This document shows positions 1-6,235 of a DNA stretch of 8,932 nucleotides, in pieces (position 1 is the stretch's first letter; each line of letters opens with the position of its first letter). Source of the stretch: Pseudomonadota bacterium. Lineage in GTDB: Bacteria > Pseudomonadota > Alphaproteobacteria > Rhizobiales > Rhizobiaceae. The stretch is taken from NCBI GenBank assembly GCA_023422735.1, contig JAFAGL010000254.1, positions 1-8,932 of the forward strand, read 5' to 3'. Position numbers and translations under genes: made by a program. The notes under the pieces were generated by a model. That model did no database searches. It was not told the DNA's origin and saw only the letters and a program-made list of their open reading frames with translations.

Positions 1-1
1 T

Positions 2-1153
2 ATTCGGCTCCTGAATTCCAAGAAAGACGAATCCGAGTTGACCATGTGCTCGGATGTCGACCGCAACGACAAGAGCCGGGTTTGCGAACCGGGCTCGGTG
101 CGGGTGATCGGCCGCCGCCAGATCGAAATGTATTCGCGCCTGATTCATACGGTGGATCACATCGAGGGCCGGTTGCGCGAGGATATGGATGCGTTCGACG
201 CGTTTTTGTCCCACGCCTGGGCGGTAACTGTGACCGGCGCACCGAAACTCTGGGCCATGCGCTTCATCGAGCAGAATGAGAAAAGCCCGCGTGCCTGGTA
301 TGGCGGCGCGATCGGAATGGTGCATTTCAACGGCGACCTGAACACGGGTCTGACGCTGCGCACCATCCGCATCAAGGACGGTATTGCGGAAGTGCGGGCA
401 GGCGCTACGTTGTTGTTTGATTCCGATCCGCAAGAAGAGGAAGCTGAAACCGAGTTGAAAGCCTCGGCCATGCTGGCTGCGATCCGCGAAGCGCAGATCG
501 GCAATGCAGCCGTCAAGCAACGCGAAAGCGCCAAGGTGGGTGAGGGCGTGTCGATCCTGCTCGTCGACCACGAGGACAGCTTCGTTCACACGCTTGCAAA
601 TTACTTTCGTCAAACAGGGGCCACGGTATCCACCGTGCGTGCGCCGGTGCCTGAGGAAGTCTTCGACCGGATCAAGCCCGATCTCGTTGTATTGTCGCCT
701 GGACCGGGCACGCCAACGGATTTCGACTGCAAAGCGACGATCCGCAAGGCGAGAGAGCGTTCGCTGCCGATGTTCGGGGTATGTCTTGGCCTTCAGGCCT
801 TGGCCGAAGCCTATGGTGGCGAATTGCGGCAACTGCATATTCCCATGCACGGGAAGCCGTCGCGCATCACGGTTTCGAAGGAGGGCGTGATCTTCTCGGG
901 TCTGCCGAAGGAGGTCACGGTTGGTCGATATCATTCAATCTTTGCTGATCCCGTGCGCTTGCCGGACGATTTTTTCGTGACAGCCGAAACGGAAGACGGC
1001 GTGATCATGGCCATTGAACATAAGTCGGAACCTGTTGCCGCAGTGCAGTTCCATCCCGAATCCATCATGACGCTGGGCGGTGATGCGGGTATGCGAATGA
1101 TCGAGAATATCGTGGCGCATCTGCCACGCAGAAAGAATGTGAAGGCGGCCTGA
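2..1153 (+). CDS. trpE(G): Anthranilate synthase, fused TrpE-TrpG (3' part; 5' end outside window)
   Basis: Converts chorismate and glutamine to anthranilate, the first committed step of tryptophan synthesis, in the cytoplasm. The open frame runs in from the left edge, so the gene is partial: about 383 residues are visible and, compared with rhizobial fusions of about 730 residues, roughly the N-terminal half is missing. The first visible residues are the end of the chorismate-binding domain, with the conserved stretches SKKDESELTMC, DVDRNDKSRVCEPGSVRVIG and MYSRLIHTVDHIEG. A linker around bases 440-545 leads into a complete class I glutamine amidotransferase domain: VSILLVDHEDSF, LSPGPGTP, nucleophile Cys in GVCLG (codon 782-784), and the His and Glu of FHPES (codons 1052-1054 and 1058-1060). 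The TTG at 38 is internal and is not the start. Fusion of the two subunits is typical of Rhizobiales, where the gene is usually attenuated by a trpL leader; that region would lie upstream of this window. Confidence 0.97.
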   Translation: MRLLNSKKDESELTMCSDVDRNDKSRVCEPGSVRVIGRRQIEMYSRLIHTVDHIEGRLREDMDAFDAFLSHAWAVTVTGAPKLWAMRFIEQNEKSPRAWYGGAIGMVHFNGDLNTGLTLRTIRIKDGIAEVRAGATLLFDSDPQEEEAETELKASAMLAAIREAQIGNAAVKQRESAKVGEGVSILLVDHEDSFVHTLANYFRQTGATVSTVRAPVPEEVFDRIKPDLVVLSPGPGTPTDFDCKATIRKARERSLPMFGVCLGLQALAEAYGGELRQLHIPMHGKPSRITVSKEGVIFSGLPKEVTVGRYHSIFADPVRLPDDFFVTAETEDGVIMAIEHKSEPVAAVQFHPESIMTLGGDAGMRMIENIVAHLPRRKNVKAA

Positions 1154-1162
1154 CCGCCTTCA
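1140..1162 (+). terminator. Stem-loop across the trpE(G) stop codon, no U-tract
   Basis: GAAGGCGG (1141-1148) pairs perfectly with CCGCCTTC (1154-1161), and T1140-A1162 extends the stem to 9 bp. The 5-nt loop carries the TGA stop. No T-run follows (ATCGCTACGG), so it is not a canonical intrinsic terminator. It may act as a weak or Rho-assisted stop, or as an mRNA 3'-end stabiliser between trpE(G) and the transporter gene 30 bp downstream. Confidence 0.4.
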
Positions 1163-1183
1163 TCGCTACGGCAGGACACTGAC

Positions 1184-2122
1184 ATGCTGACTTCCGCAAG
1201 CGATGGCGCACAGCCTTCGGGCAAGCAGGTCGTGCTACGCCTTGCCTTCTGGTCGATCCTGATCGGCCTTCTGGTTATGGGCCTGAAATTCCTCGCCTGG
1301 TGGCTTACCGGTTCGGTGGCGCTTTATTCGGATGCGCTGGAATCGATCGTCAACGTGGTCGCTGCTTCGGCTGCCCTTTGGGCGATTTCCGTCAGTCATC
1401 GCCCCGCTGACGATGACCACCAGCATGGACACCACAAAGCGGAATATTTCTCCGCGGTTCTTGAAGGTGTGCTGATCGTCATTGCCGCGCTGCTGATCCT
1501 GATGGAGGTCTGGCGCAAATGGAATGAGCCCGCAGCATTGGATGAGCCTTGGCTCGGACTCGGCATCAACGGCTTTGCTGCCGTGATCAATGGGTTGTGG
1601 GCTTCGGTCTTGATCCGTCGCGGGCGCGCCGCACGCTCACCTGCCTTGGTGGCCGACGGTCATCATATCATGACGGATGTGTTCACTTCATTGGGCGTGA
1701 TTGCAGGTCTCGTCGCGGCTGTTGTTACCGGACTGTCATTTCTTGATCCCCTGCTGGCAGGGCTCGTTGCCATCAATATCCTGTGGCAGGGCGGGAAAGT
1801 CATTACCGGTTCGCTGAGCGGTCTGATGGATGTTGCCGTCGATCTCCAGGAGAACATGCGCATCCGCGACATTATCTCGGCCAATTCAGCGGGCGCTCTG
1901 GAAGTTCATGATCTCAAAACGCGTATTGCCGGGCGTGCCATCTTTATTGAATTTCACATGGTGGTGAATGCCGATATGACCGTTGGCGAAAGTCACGTCA
2001 TATGTGACCGGATCGAAGACGCATTGCGTCTCGAGATTCCGAGCGTGCGGGTCATCATTCACGTCGAGCCCGATGATGAAGCCAAGCTCCCAAAGGGAAC
2101 CACGGCAGTGCCGTTTGCCTGA
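1184..2122 (+). CDS. Cation diffusion facilitator (CDF) family divalent metal transporter
   Basis: Inner-membrane proton-coupled efflux carrier for a divalent metal such as Zn, Fe, Co or Mn; the substrate cannot be read with confidence. It has 312 residues, typical for the family. Membrane segments lie near residues 21-41, 43-70, 90-108, 120-145, 150-185 and 187-200. A His/Asp-rich loop (76-89, DDDHQHGHHKAEYF) follows TM2. TM5 has the canonical HxxxD ligand pair (H161, D165). The TM2 pair, usually H/DxxxD, reads ExxxN (E53, N57 in SDALESIVN). The C-terminal cytoplasmic domain (about 205-290) keeps His residues at 232, 248, 261 and 283 plus E285, resembling the zinc-binding dimer domain of E. 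coli YiiP. The ATG has AGGA (1173-1176) 7 nt upstream. The 30-bp gap after trpE(G) suggests co-transcription, without an obvious functional link. Confidence 0.92.
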   Translation: MLTSASDGAQPSGKQVVLRLAFWSILIGLLVMGLKFLAWWLTGSVALYSDALESIVNVVAASAALWAISVSHRPADDDHQHGHHKAEYFSAVLEGVLIVIAALLILMEVWRKWNEPAALDEPWLGLGINGFAAVINGLWASVLIRRGRAARSPALVADGHHIMTDVFTSLGVIAGLVAAVVTGLSFLDPLLAGLVAINILWQGGKVITGSLSGLMDVAVDLQENMRIRDIISANSAGALEVHDLKTRIAGRAIFIEFHMVVNADMTVGESHVICDRIEDALRLEIPSVRVIIHVEPDDEAKLPKGTTAVPFA

Positions 2123-2141
2123 GGCGCATGCGGTTTTATTT
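2111..2141 (+). terminator. Probable intrinsic terminator overlapping the CDF stop codon
   Basis: CCGTTTGC (2111-2118) pairs with GCATGCGG (2126-2133), with one G-U pair and one T-T mismatch. The 7-nt loop includes the TGA stop. A T-rich run, TTTTATTT (2134-2141), follows directly. The stem is imperfect but has the layout of a Rho-independent terminator and would separate trpE(G)-CDF from the AbrB-family gene. Confidence 0.45.
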
Positions 2142-2197
2142 CGTTTCGCAGGATGCGGAAGCTTCCAGCGGACATGGAAAGCATCTAAACCATCGAA

Positions 2198-3301
2198 ATG
2201 AAATTCCCCGCCTTATCGCAGCTTTCCATCCGGGAGTTGCGGCCAATCTTTCAGTGGCTGATCCTGATCTGCGTGACGCTGATCCTGCTCGCGATATTCG
2301 AGATGATCGGAATACCCGCCAGCTTTCTGATCGCGCCCATGATCGGTGGCATATTGGTGGCGGTATTGGGAACGACAATCACTCTCCCGCAATATGCCTT
2401 TTCCGCATCTCAAGCCATTCTGGGCGTTCTGATCGCGGCGTCGCTGTCACCGCAACTCATAGGATCTTTTCTTTCACACTGGCTCCTGTTCAGCGTGATT
2501 GTTCTGGCGACGGTAGCGGCCAGCAGCACCACCGGATATCTGATCAGTCGTTGGCGCATCATGCCGGGAACAACGGGCGTGTGGGGTGCAGCACCGGGAG
2601 CTTCCACTGCAATGGTGGTGATGGCCGAGGCGTTCGGCGCCGACTCACGACTGGTCGCCTTTATGCAGTATTTGCGCGTGGTGATCGTCACCGCTGTGGC
2701 GGCCTTCGTTGCGGGACTGTTCGTCGATACGGGCAGCGTGGTTCACGAGCCCGACCCCTGGTTCCCCGTCCTCGTTCCCGGACCATTCGCCGCTTCACTT
2801 GCTGTTGCAGGCGCAGGCGGCCTGCTCGGGAAGCTTTTGCGCCTGCCATCTCCCTTTTTTCTGGGCGCAATGTTTCTCGGGGTGGCGCTCGAATTCTCGC
2901 AAATAGCGACCTACCAGCTTCCACCCTGGTTGTTGTCGATCAGTTATCTGTTGATCGGCTGGACAATCGGGTTGAGATTCACGCACGAAATCGTTTCTTA
3001 CGTCATCAGGATCTTGCCGCAGATCACGCTTTCGATCCTGCTGCTTATTCTCTTTTGCGGTGGGCTGGCCGCTCTTCTGGTGGTCGTAACCGGGATCGAT
3101 CCGCTGACGGCCTATCTCGCGACAAGCCCTGGTGGCATGGACTCGGTTGCCATCATCGCGGCCGCGTCACCGAATGTGAACCTGTCTTTCGTCCTCAGTG
3201 TCCAGATGCTGCGTTTCATGTTCGTGCTGCTTTTCGGGCCTGCACTTGCGCGGCTCGTAGCGCGGCTGGTTGACCGGCACACCGTGGTCGAAAAAGGTTA
3301 A
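2198..3301 (+). CDS. AbrB-family integral membrane protein (putative transporter)
   Basis: Inner-membrane protein of the AbrB family (Pfam PF05145; often misnamed 'ammonia monooxygenase' and unrelated to the Bacillus AbrB regulator). A transport or regulatory role is inferred for the family, and the substrate is unknown. It has 367 residues and about 10 hydrophobic segments, built as a tandem duplication. The first half has PASFLIAPMIGG (40-51), a glycine-rich element (76-88) and PGTTGVWGAAPGAS (123-136) followed by MAEAFGAD and QYLRVV. The second half repeats this as PSPFFLGAMFLG (207-218), LIGWTIGLRF (242-251) and TSPGGMDSVAIIAA (289-302) followed by QMLRFM. The start is fixed by an in-frame TAA at 2186-2188. 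The ribosome-binding site is poor, with no AGGAG within 15 nt, so translation may be weak or the message short-leadered. It lies 75 bp after the CDF gene, beyond a probable terminator. Confidence 0.9.
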   Translation: MKFPALSQLSIRELRPIFQWLILICVTLILLAIFEMIGIPASFLIAPMIGGILVAVLGTTITLPQYAFSASQAILGVLIAASLSPQLIGSFLSHWLLFSVIVLATVAASSTTGYLISRWRIMPGTTGVWGAAPGASTAMVVMAEAFGADSRLVAFMQYLRVVIVTAVAAFVAGLFVDTGSVVHEPDPWFPVLVPGPFAASLAVAGAGGLLGKLLRLPSPFFLGAMFLGVALEFSQIATYQLPPWLLSISYLLIGWTIGLRFTHEIVSYVIRILPQITLSILLLILFCGGLAALLVVVTGIDPLTAYLATSPGGMDSVAIIAAASPNVNLSFVLSVQMLRFMFVLLFGPALARLVARLVDRHTVVEKG

Positions 3302-3353
3302 GGCCCATCCTCACGGCATTTGTGCGCATCTTTCTTTCGCAGCGAGCGGGTGT

Positions 3354-3382
3354 CTTGTTTCTTTAATACGCATGCGCTAAGC
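3354..3382 (+). promoter_or_regulatory. Candidate sigma-70 promoter for the leuA leader
   Basis: CTTGTT (3354-3359) and CTAAGC (3377-3382), separated by 17 nt, loosely match the rhizobial consensus CTTGAC-N17-CTATAT. Transcription would begin near 3390, at the ATG of the leader peptide, giving a leaderless message. The -10 match is weak; the call rests mainly on spacing and position. Confidence 0.3.
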
Positions 3383-3390
3383 AACATCCC

Positions 3391-3504
3391 ATGTTGAGAC
3401 GCGCCACCAATTTCGCACCTATTCCCGCCGCCTTCGCGGTCGGCCGTGCGCGCGCATCTGTCTCCTCGCTTCTCCTTCTTAGCTGCGACCGTCGGGCTCG
3501 CTGA
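3391..3504 (+). CDS. leuL: Leucine leader peptide (attenuator peptide, 37 aa)
   Basis: A 37-codon frame opens with ATG at 3391 and ends in SSLLLLSCDRRAR-stop. Four consecutive Leu codons (CTT CTC CTT CTT, 3469-3480) sit just ahead of a strong stem-loop, the hallmark of a leader peptide that senses charged tRNA-Leu. It lies 107 bp upstream of leuA on the same strand, the gene such a peptide would control. No Shine-Dalgarno sequence precedes the ATG. If the promoter at 3354-3382 is right, the transcript starts at about the ATG and the peptide is read from a leaderless message, as is known for rhizobial trpL. The N-terminal 25 residues (MLRRATNFAPIPAAF...) resemble no family I know. The main doubts are the missing ribosome-binding site and the length, which is greater than that of typical leader peptides. 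Confidence 0.6.
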   Translation: MLRRATNFAPIPAAFAVGRARASVSSLLLLSCDRRAR

Positions 3505-3531
3505 GGAGCGCCCGGCGGTCGTGTTGCCGCC
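3484..3531 (+). promoter_or_regulatory. leuA attenuator: alternative RNA stem-loops
   Basis: GACCGTCGGGC (3487-3497) pairs with GCCCGGCGGTC (3510-3520), with one G-U pair. C3486-G3521 extends it to 12 bp, and the leader-peptide stop codon (3502-3504) sits in the 12-nt loop. The 3' arm can instead fold forward: GGCGGT (3514-3519) with GCCGCC (3526-3531). GGAGC (3505-3509) can also pair with GCTCC (3541-3545). These exclusive pairings are what attenuation needs, and the position of the ribosome on the Leu run or at the stop would choose between them. No stem is followed by a U-tract, so whether control is by Rho-independent termination, Rho, or access to the leuA start is unresolved. Confidence 0.5.
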
Positions 3532-3598
3532 AGGCAGTTGGCTCCTTTCGATGAAGCTTTGACCCAATGATTTTGACGCGCCTGATGCGAACAGGTGC

Positions 3599-3604
3599 AG
3601 GAGA
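3599..3604 (+). promoter_or_regulatory. leuA ribosome-binding site deciding the start
   Basis: AGGAGA lies 7 nt before the ATG at 3612. It supports that start over the in-frame ATG at 3567, which would add 15 residues and has no comparable site upstream. Confidence 0.8.
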
Positions 3605-3611
3605 CGACACA

Positions 3612-5345
3612 ATGAACGCCAATCCACCCATCGACGCGCAATCCGCAAAGCCAGTTCGCCGCGGAATGCAGGATGCTTCCCGCAAATATCAGCCCTATCC
3701 CGCCATCGATCTGGCAGACCGCACATGGCCGTCAAAACGCGTCGAGAAAGCACCGATCTGGTGCTCGGTCGATCTGCGCGACGGCAACCAGGCGCTGGTG
3801 GACCCGATGGGGCATGAGCGCAAGGCGCGCATGTTCAAGCTGTTGCTCGACATGGGCTTCAAGGAAATCGAGATCGGCTTCCCGTCGGCCTCGCAGACCG
3901 ATTTCGACTTCTGCCGCTGGGCGATCGAGGAAGGCGGCGTGCCGGACGATGTTTCCTTGCAGGTGCTGGTGCAATGCCGGCCTGAATTGATTACACGCAC
4001 ATTCGAGGCGCTGGAAGGGGCGAGGAAGCCGATCGTCCATTTCTACAATTCCACCAGCGAATTGCAGCGCCGCGTGGTGTTTGCGAAGGACGTCGCCGGT
4101 ATCAAGCAGATCGCGACAGATGCCGCCAAGATGATCGTCGACATGGCGACCAAGACCGGCTCCAAAGACGCGTTCCGCTACCAGTATTCACCCGAAAGCT
4201 TCACCGGCACCGAGCTGGAAGTTGCGCTGGAAATCTGCAACGCGGTGACCGAGATCATTGATCCGACGCCGGAAAACAAGCTGATCCTGAACCTGCCGGC
4301 GACCGTTGAGATGTCCACGCCGAATATCCATGCTGACCAGATCGAATGGATGAGCCGCAATCTTGACCGCCGCGATTCCATCATCCTGTCGCTGCACCCT
4401 CACAACGATCGTGGAACCGGCATTGCTGCGACCGAACTCGGCCTGATGGCCGGGGCGGACCGCGTCGAAGGCACGTTGTTCGGCAATGGCGAGCGCACCG
4501 GCAATGTCGACGTCGTGACGCTGGCGCTGAACATGTACACGCAGGGCGTAGACCCGCAACTGGACTGCACCGACATCAACCGGATGAAGGACGTCTACGA
4601 ATATTCCAATGAAATGAAGATCCCCGAGCGCCATCCTTATGTCGGCGAGCAGGTCTACACCGCCTTCTCGGGCTCGCATCAGGACGCGATCAACAAGGGC
4701 ATGAAGGCGATCAAGGTTGCCAACAAGCCGCAATGGGAAGTGCCTTATCTGCCGATCGACCCGGCCGATGTGGGCCGCACCTATGAAGCGATCATCCGGA
4801 TCAACTCTCAATCGGGCAAAGGGGGCATCGCCTACGTTTTGCAGGCCGATTATGGCCTGAACCTGCCGCGTGCCTTGCAAGCGGAATTCAGCAAGGTGAT
4901 CCAGAACATCACCGATCAGGAAGGCAAGGAATTGCCCGTCAAGCGCATCCATGACGAGTTCATGCGCGAATATGTCGAACAACCAGGCGGACGCATCAAA
5001 TTCCTGGATCACACCACCTCACCCGATCCGGCGAACCGGCAGCGCCGGATCCTGGAAGCCGTGATCACGGATAATGGCGTCGAGACCACGATCAAGGGCA
5101 CCGGCACCGGGCCGATTGACGGTTTCGTGAATGCATTGTCGCGGCATATCGGTGTGGAGATGAGCGTGCTCGATTATTCCGAACATTCGATGCAGCGCGG
5201 CTCCAACGCGTCCGCGATCTCTTATGTGGAGATGGAATATCGGGACGGAAAGCTGTTTGGCGCGGGCATCAACACCAATATCGTGGGCGCTTCGCTGGAA
5301 GCGATCTGCTCGGCTGCGAACCGGATCCTCGACAAGCAGGGCTGA
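3612..5345 (+). CDS. leuA: 2-isopropylmalate synthase (long form with regulatory domain)
   Basis: Condenses acetyl-CoA with 2-oxoisovalerate to 2-isopropylmalate, the first committed step of leucine synthesis, in the cytoplasm. With the ATG at 3612 the protein has 577 residues, the long (type 2) form. The N-terminal catalytic TIM-barrel has DLRDGNQAL (metal-binding Asp57), the metal-ligand motif LHPHNDRG (His262, His264) and GNGERTGN (291-298). A linker near 370-430 leads to the C-terminal LeuA dimer/regulatory domain (about 430-570), where leucine feedback acts in this family; it includes FLDHTT, GTGTGPIDGFVNAL and YVEMEYRDG. An ATG at 3567 is in frame, but a good AGGAGA 7 nt before 3612 makes the latter the likely start. 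Expression is probably attenuated by the upstream leucine-rich leader peptide, giving transcript-level control alongside feedback inhibition of the enzyme. It appears monocistronic: a strong terminator follows. Confidence 0.97.
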   Translation: MNANPPIDAQSAKPVRRGMQDASRKYQPYPAIDLADRTWPSKRVEKAPIWCSVDLRDGNQALVDPMGHERKARMFKLLLDMGFKEIEIGFPSASQTDFDFCRWAIEEGGVPDDVSLQVLVQCRPELITRTFEALEGARKPIVHFYNSTSELQRRVVFAKDVAGIKQIATDAAKMIVDMATKTGSKDAFRYQYSPESFTGTELEVALEICNAVTEIIDPTPENKLILNLPATVEMSTPNIHADQIEWMSRNLDRRDSIILSLHPHNDRGTGIAATELGLMAGADRVEGTLFGNGERTGNVDVVTLALNMYTQGVDPQLDCTDINRMKDVYEYSNEMKIPERHPYVGEQVYTAFSGSHQDAINKGMKAIKVANKPQWEVPYLPIDPADVGRTYEAIIRINSQSGKGGIAYVLQADYGLNLPRALQAEFSKVIQNITDQEGKELPVKRIHDEFMREYVEQPGGRIKFLDHTTSPDPANRQRRILEAVITDNGVETTIKGTGTGPIDGFVNALSRHIGVEMSVLDYSEHSMQRGSNASAISYVEMEYRDGKLFGAGINTNIVGASLEAICSAANRILDKQG

Positions 5346-5381
5346 GGCAGGTCTGAGTTTCGCATGCAACCGGTTTGACGG

Positions 5382-5422
5382 AAGCGGGGCAGGCGCAAAG
5401 GCGTTTGCCCCGTTTGTTTGTT
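5382..5422 (+). terminator. Intrinsic terminator of leuA
   Basis: A perfect 12-bp stem (two G-U pairs) is formed by 5385-5396 and 5401-5412 around an AAAG tetraloop, and is followed by TTTGTTTGTT (5413-5422). A5382-A5383 can pair with the first T residues. It starts 36 bp after the leuA stop and cleanly isolates leuA from the hydrolase gene. Confidence 0.9.
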
Positions 5423-5446
5423 CCGGCTAGACCTCTTCTCATTCGT

Positions 5447-5453
5447 GGGAGGA
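5447..5453 (+). promoter_or_regulatory. Strong ribosome-binding site fixing a TTG start
   Basis: GGGAGGA stands 7 nt before the TTG at 5461. No in-frame ATG lies nearby, and this near-perfect Shine-Dalgarno sequence makes TTG the likely initiation codon of the alpha/beta hydrolase. Confidence 0.8.
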
Positions 5454-5460
5454 ACCGCCA

Positions 5461-6228
5461 TTGATTGAGACTGCACCGCGCCCATACGCCTTCATCAAAG
5501 GGAATGGCCCGAAGGTGATCGTGCTGCTGCACGGTTTTGGCGGCTATCATGGTGGGTGGAGCGAGATCCAGCCGGGGCTCGTCAATGGCGCGACGGTGAT
5601 CGCCTATGATCTGCCGGGGCATAACCGCTCGCTGGGCTATCCCAATGCAGGGCCGGCCGGCGTGGCGGTGAAGGCCATTCTCGCCGATCTCCAGATGCGC
5701 GGCATCACGCAGGCGCATTTCGTCGGACATTCGATGGGCGGCGCGATTGCCGCGCTGATCGGCCTGCGCGCGCCGGACCTCGCCCAAAGCCTGACGCTGC
5801 TTGCACCAGGCGGCTTCGGGCCGGAAATCAATGCCGACCTGCTGCGCCGATTTGGAGCCGTAGCCAATGCCGATGACGTGCGCGGCTGTTTGAACGAAAT
5901 GTCGGCGCCCGACTTTTTCATGCCAACCAAATATGTGGTCGGCCTGTCTGCCACGCGCCGGCTGCCGGGCCAGCATGAAAAGCTGGTCGAGATTGCCGAA
6001 GCGATCACCAAAGGCGGCAAGCAGGGCGAAATTCCCCGCGAGATGCTGGCGGGGCTTGCCATGCCGGTGACGGTTGTGTGGGGCACGGAGGATACGGTTC
6101 TGCCTTTCGCGCAGACGGATGATCTTCCCGAAGCCTTCCGGCTTGAAGTGCTGCCCTTCAAGGGGCACATGCTGATGGAAGAAGCGCGCGAAGCGGTGCT
6201 CAGGATCGTGCGGCAAACAACGCGATAG
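5461..6228 (+). CDS. Alpha/beta-fold hydrolase
   Basis: A 255-residue single-domain alpha/beta hydrolase, probably cytoplasmic (no signal peptide); an esterase or C-C/C-O hydrolase activity is inferred and the substrate is unknown. Visible elements in order: oxyanion-hole loop LLHGFGG (22-28), AYDLPGHNRS (48-57), nucleophile elbow VGHSMGG (Ser91), lid region about 120-185, catalytic acid in WGTEDTVLP (Asp211) and catalytic His in FKGHML (His236). The complete triad suggests an active enzyme. The fold also matches the hydrolase-like part of AcoC-type proteins, but there is no lipoyl domain, so it is not an acyltransferase E2. Translation starts at TTG behind GGGAGGA. It lies 115 bp after leuA beyond a strong terminator, so it needs its own promoter, which I could not pick out. 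The next gene begins 7 bp after its stop, so the two are probably one operon. Confidence 0.9.
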   Translation: MIETAPRPYAFIKGNGPKVIVLLHGFGGYHGGWSEIQPGLVNGATVIAYDLPGHNRSLGYPNAGPAGVAVKAILADLQMRGITQAHFVGHSMGGAIAALIGLRAPDLAQSLTLLAPGGFGPEINADLLRRFGAVANADDVRGCLNEMSAPDFFMPTKYVVGLSATRRLPGQHEKLVEIAEAITKGGKQGEIPREMLAGLAMPVTVVWGTEDTVLPFAQTDDLPEAFRLEVLPFKGHMLMEEAREAVLRIVRQTTR

Positions 6229-6235
6229 AGGCGGG

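Larger units (their letters stand above)
3302..3611 (+). promoter_or_regulatory. leuA upstream leader region (promoter plus leucine attenuator)
   Basis: A 310-bp gap between the AbrB-family gene and leuA with no ordinary gene. It holds, in order, a probable promoter (3354-3382), a short leucine-rich leader frame (3391-3504), a long GC-rich stem-loop across the leader stop (3486-3521), a competing smaller stem-loop (3514-3531), and the leuA ribosome-binding site (3599-3604). Long reading frames on the opposite strand here have no recognisable protein character. No other gene is seen. Confidence 0.6.

Noticed and set aside
2157..2166. 10-bp palindrome GGAAGCTTCC upstream of the AbrB-family gene
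   Set aside because: A perfect palindrome but a single copy, with no loop and no promoter context; too short to call an operator.
2128..3273. 381-codon frame overlapping the AbrB-family gene in another frame
   Set aside because: The translation is Arg/Ala/Gly-rich and without domains. The 2198-3301 frame has clear membrane segments and both AbrB repeats.
3567..3611. Longer leuA starting at ATG 3567
   Set aside because: No ribosome-binding site precedes it, the extra 15 residues are not typical of LeuA, and AGGAGA is ideally placed for ATG 3612.
3298..3753. Minus-strand frames covering the leuA leader region
   Set aside because: Compositionally biased translation running into leuA antisense. 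The plus-strand leader frame with its Leu run and stem-loops explains the region better.
4188..5012. 274-codon minus-strand frame inside leuA
   Set aside because: It lies wholly antisense to a conserved, intact leuA catalytic domain and has no independent start signal.
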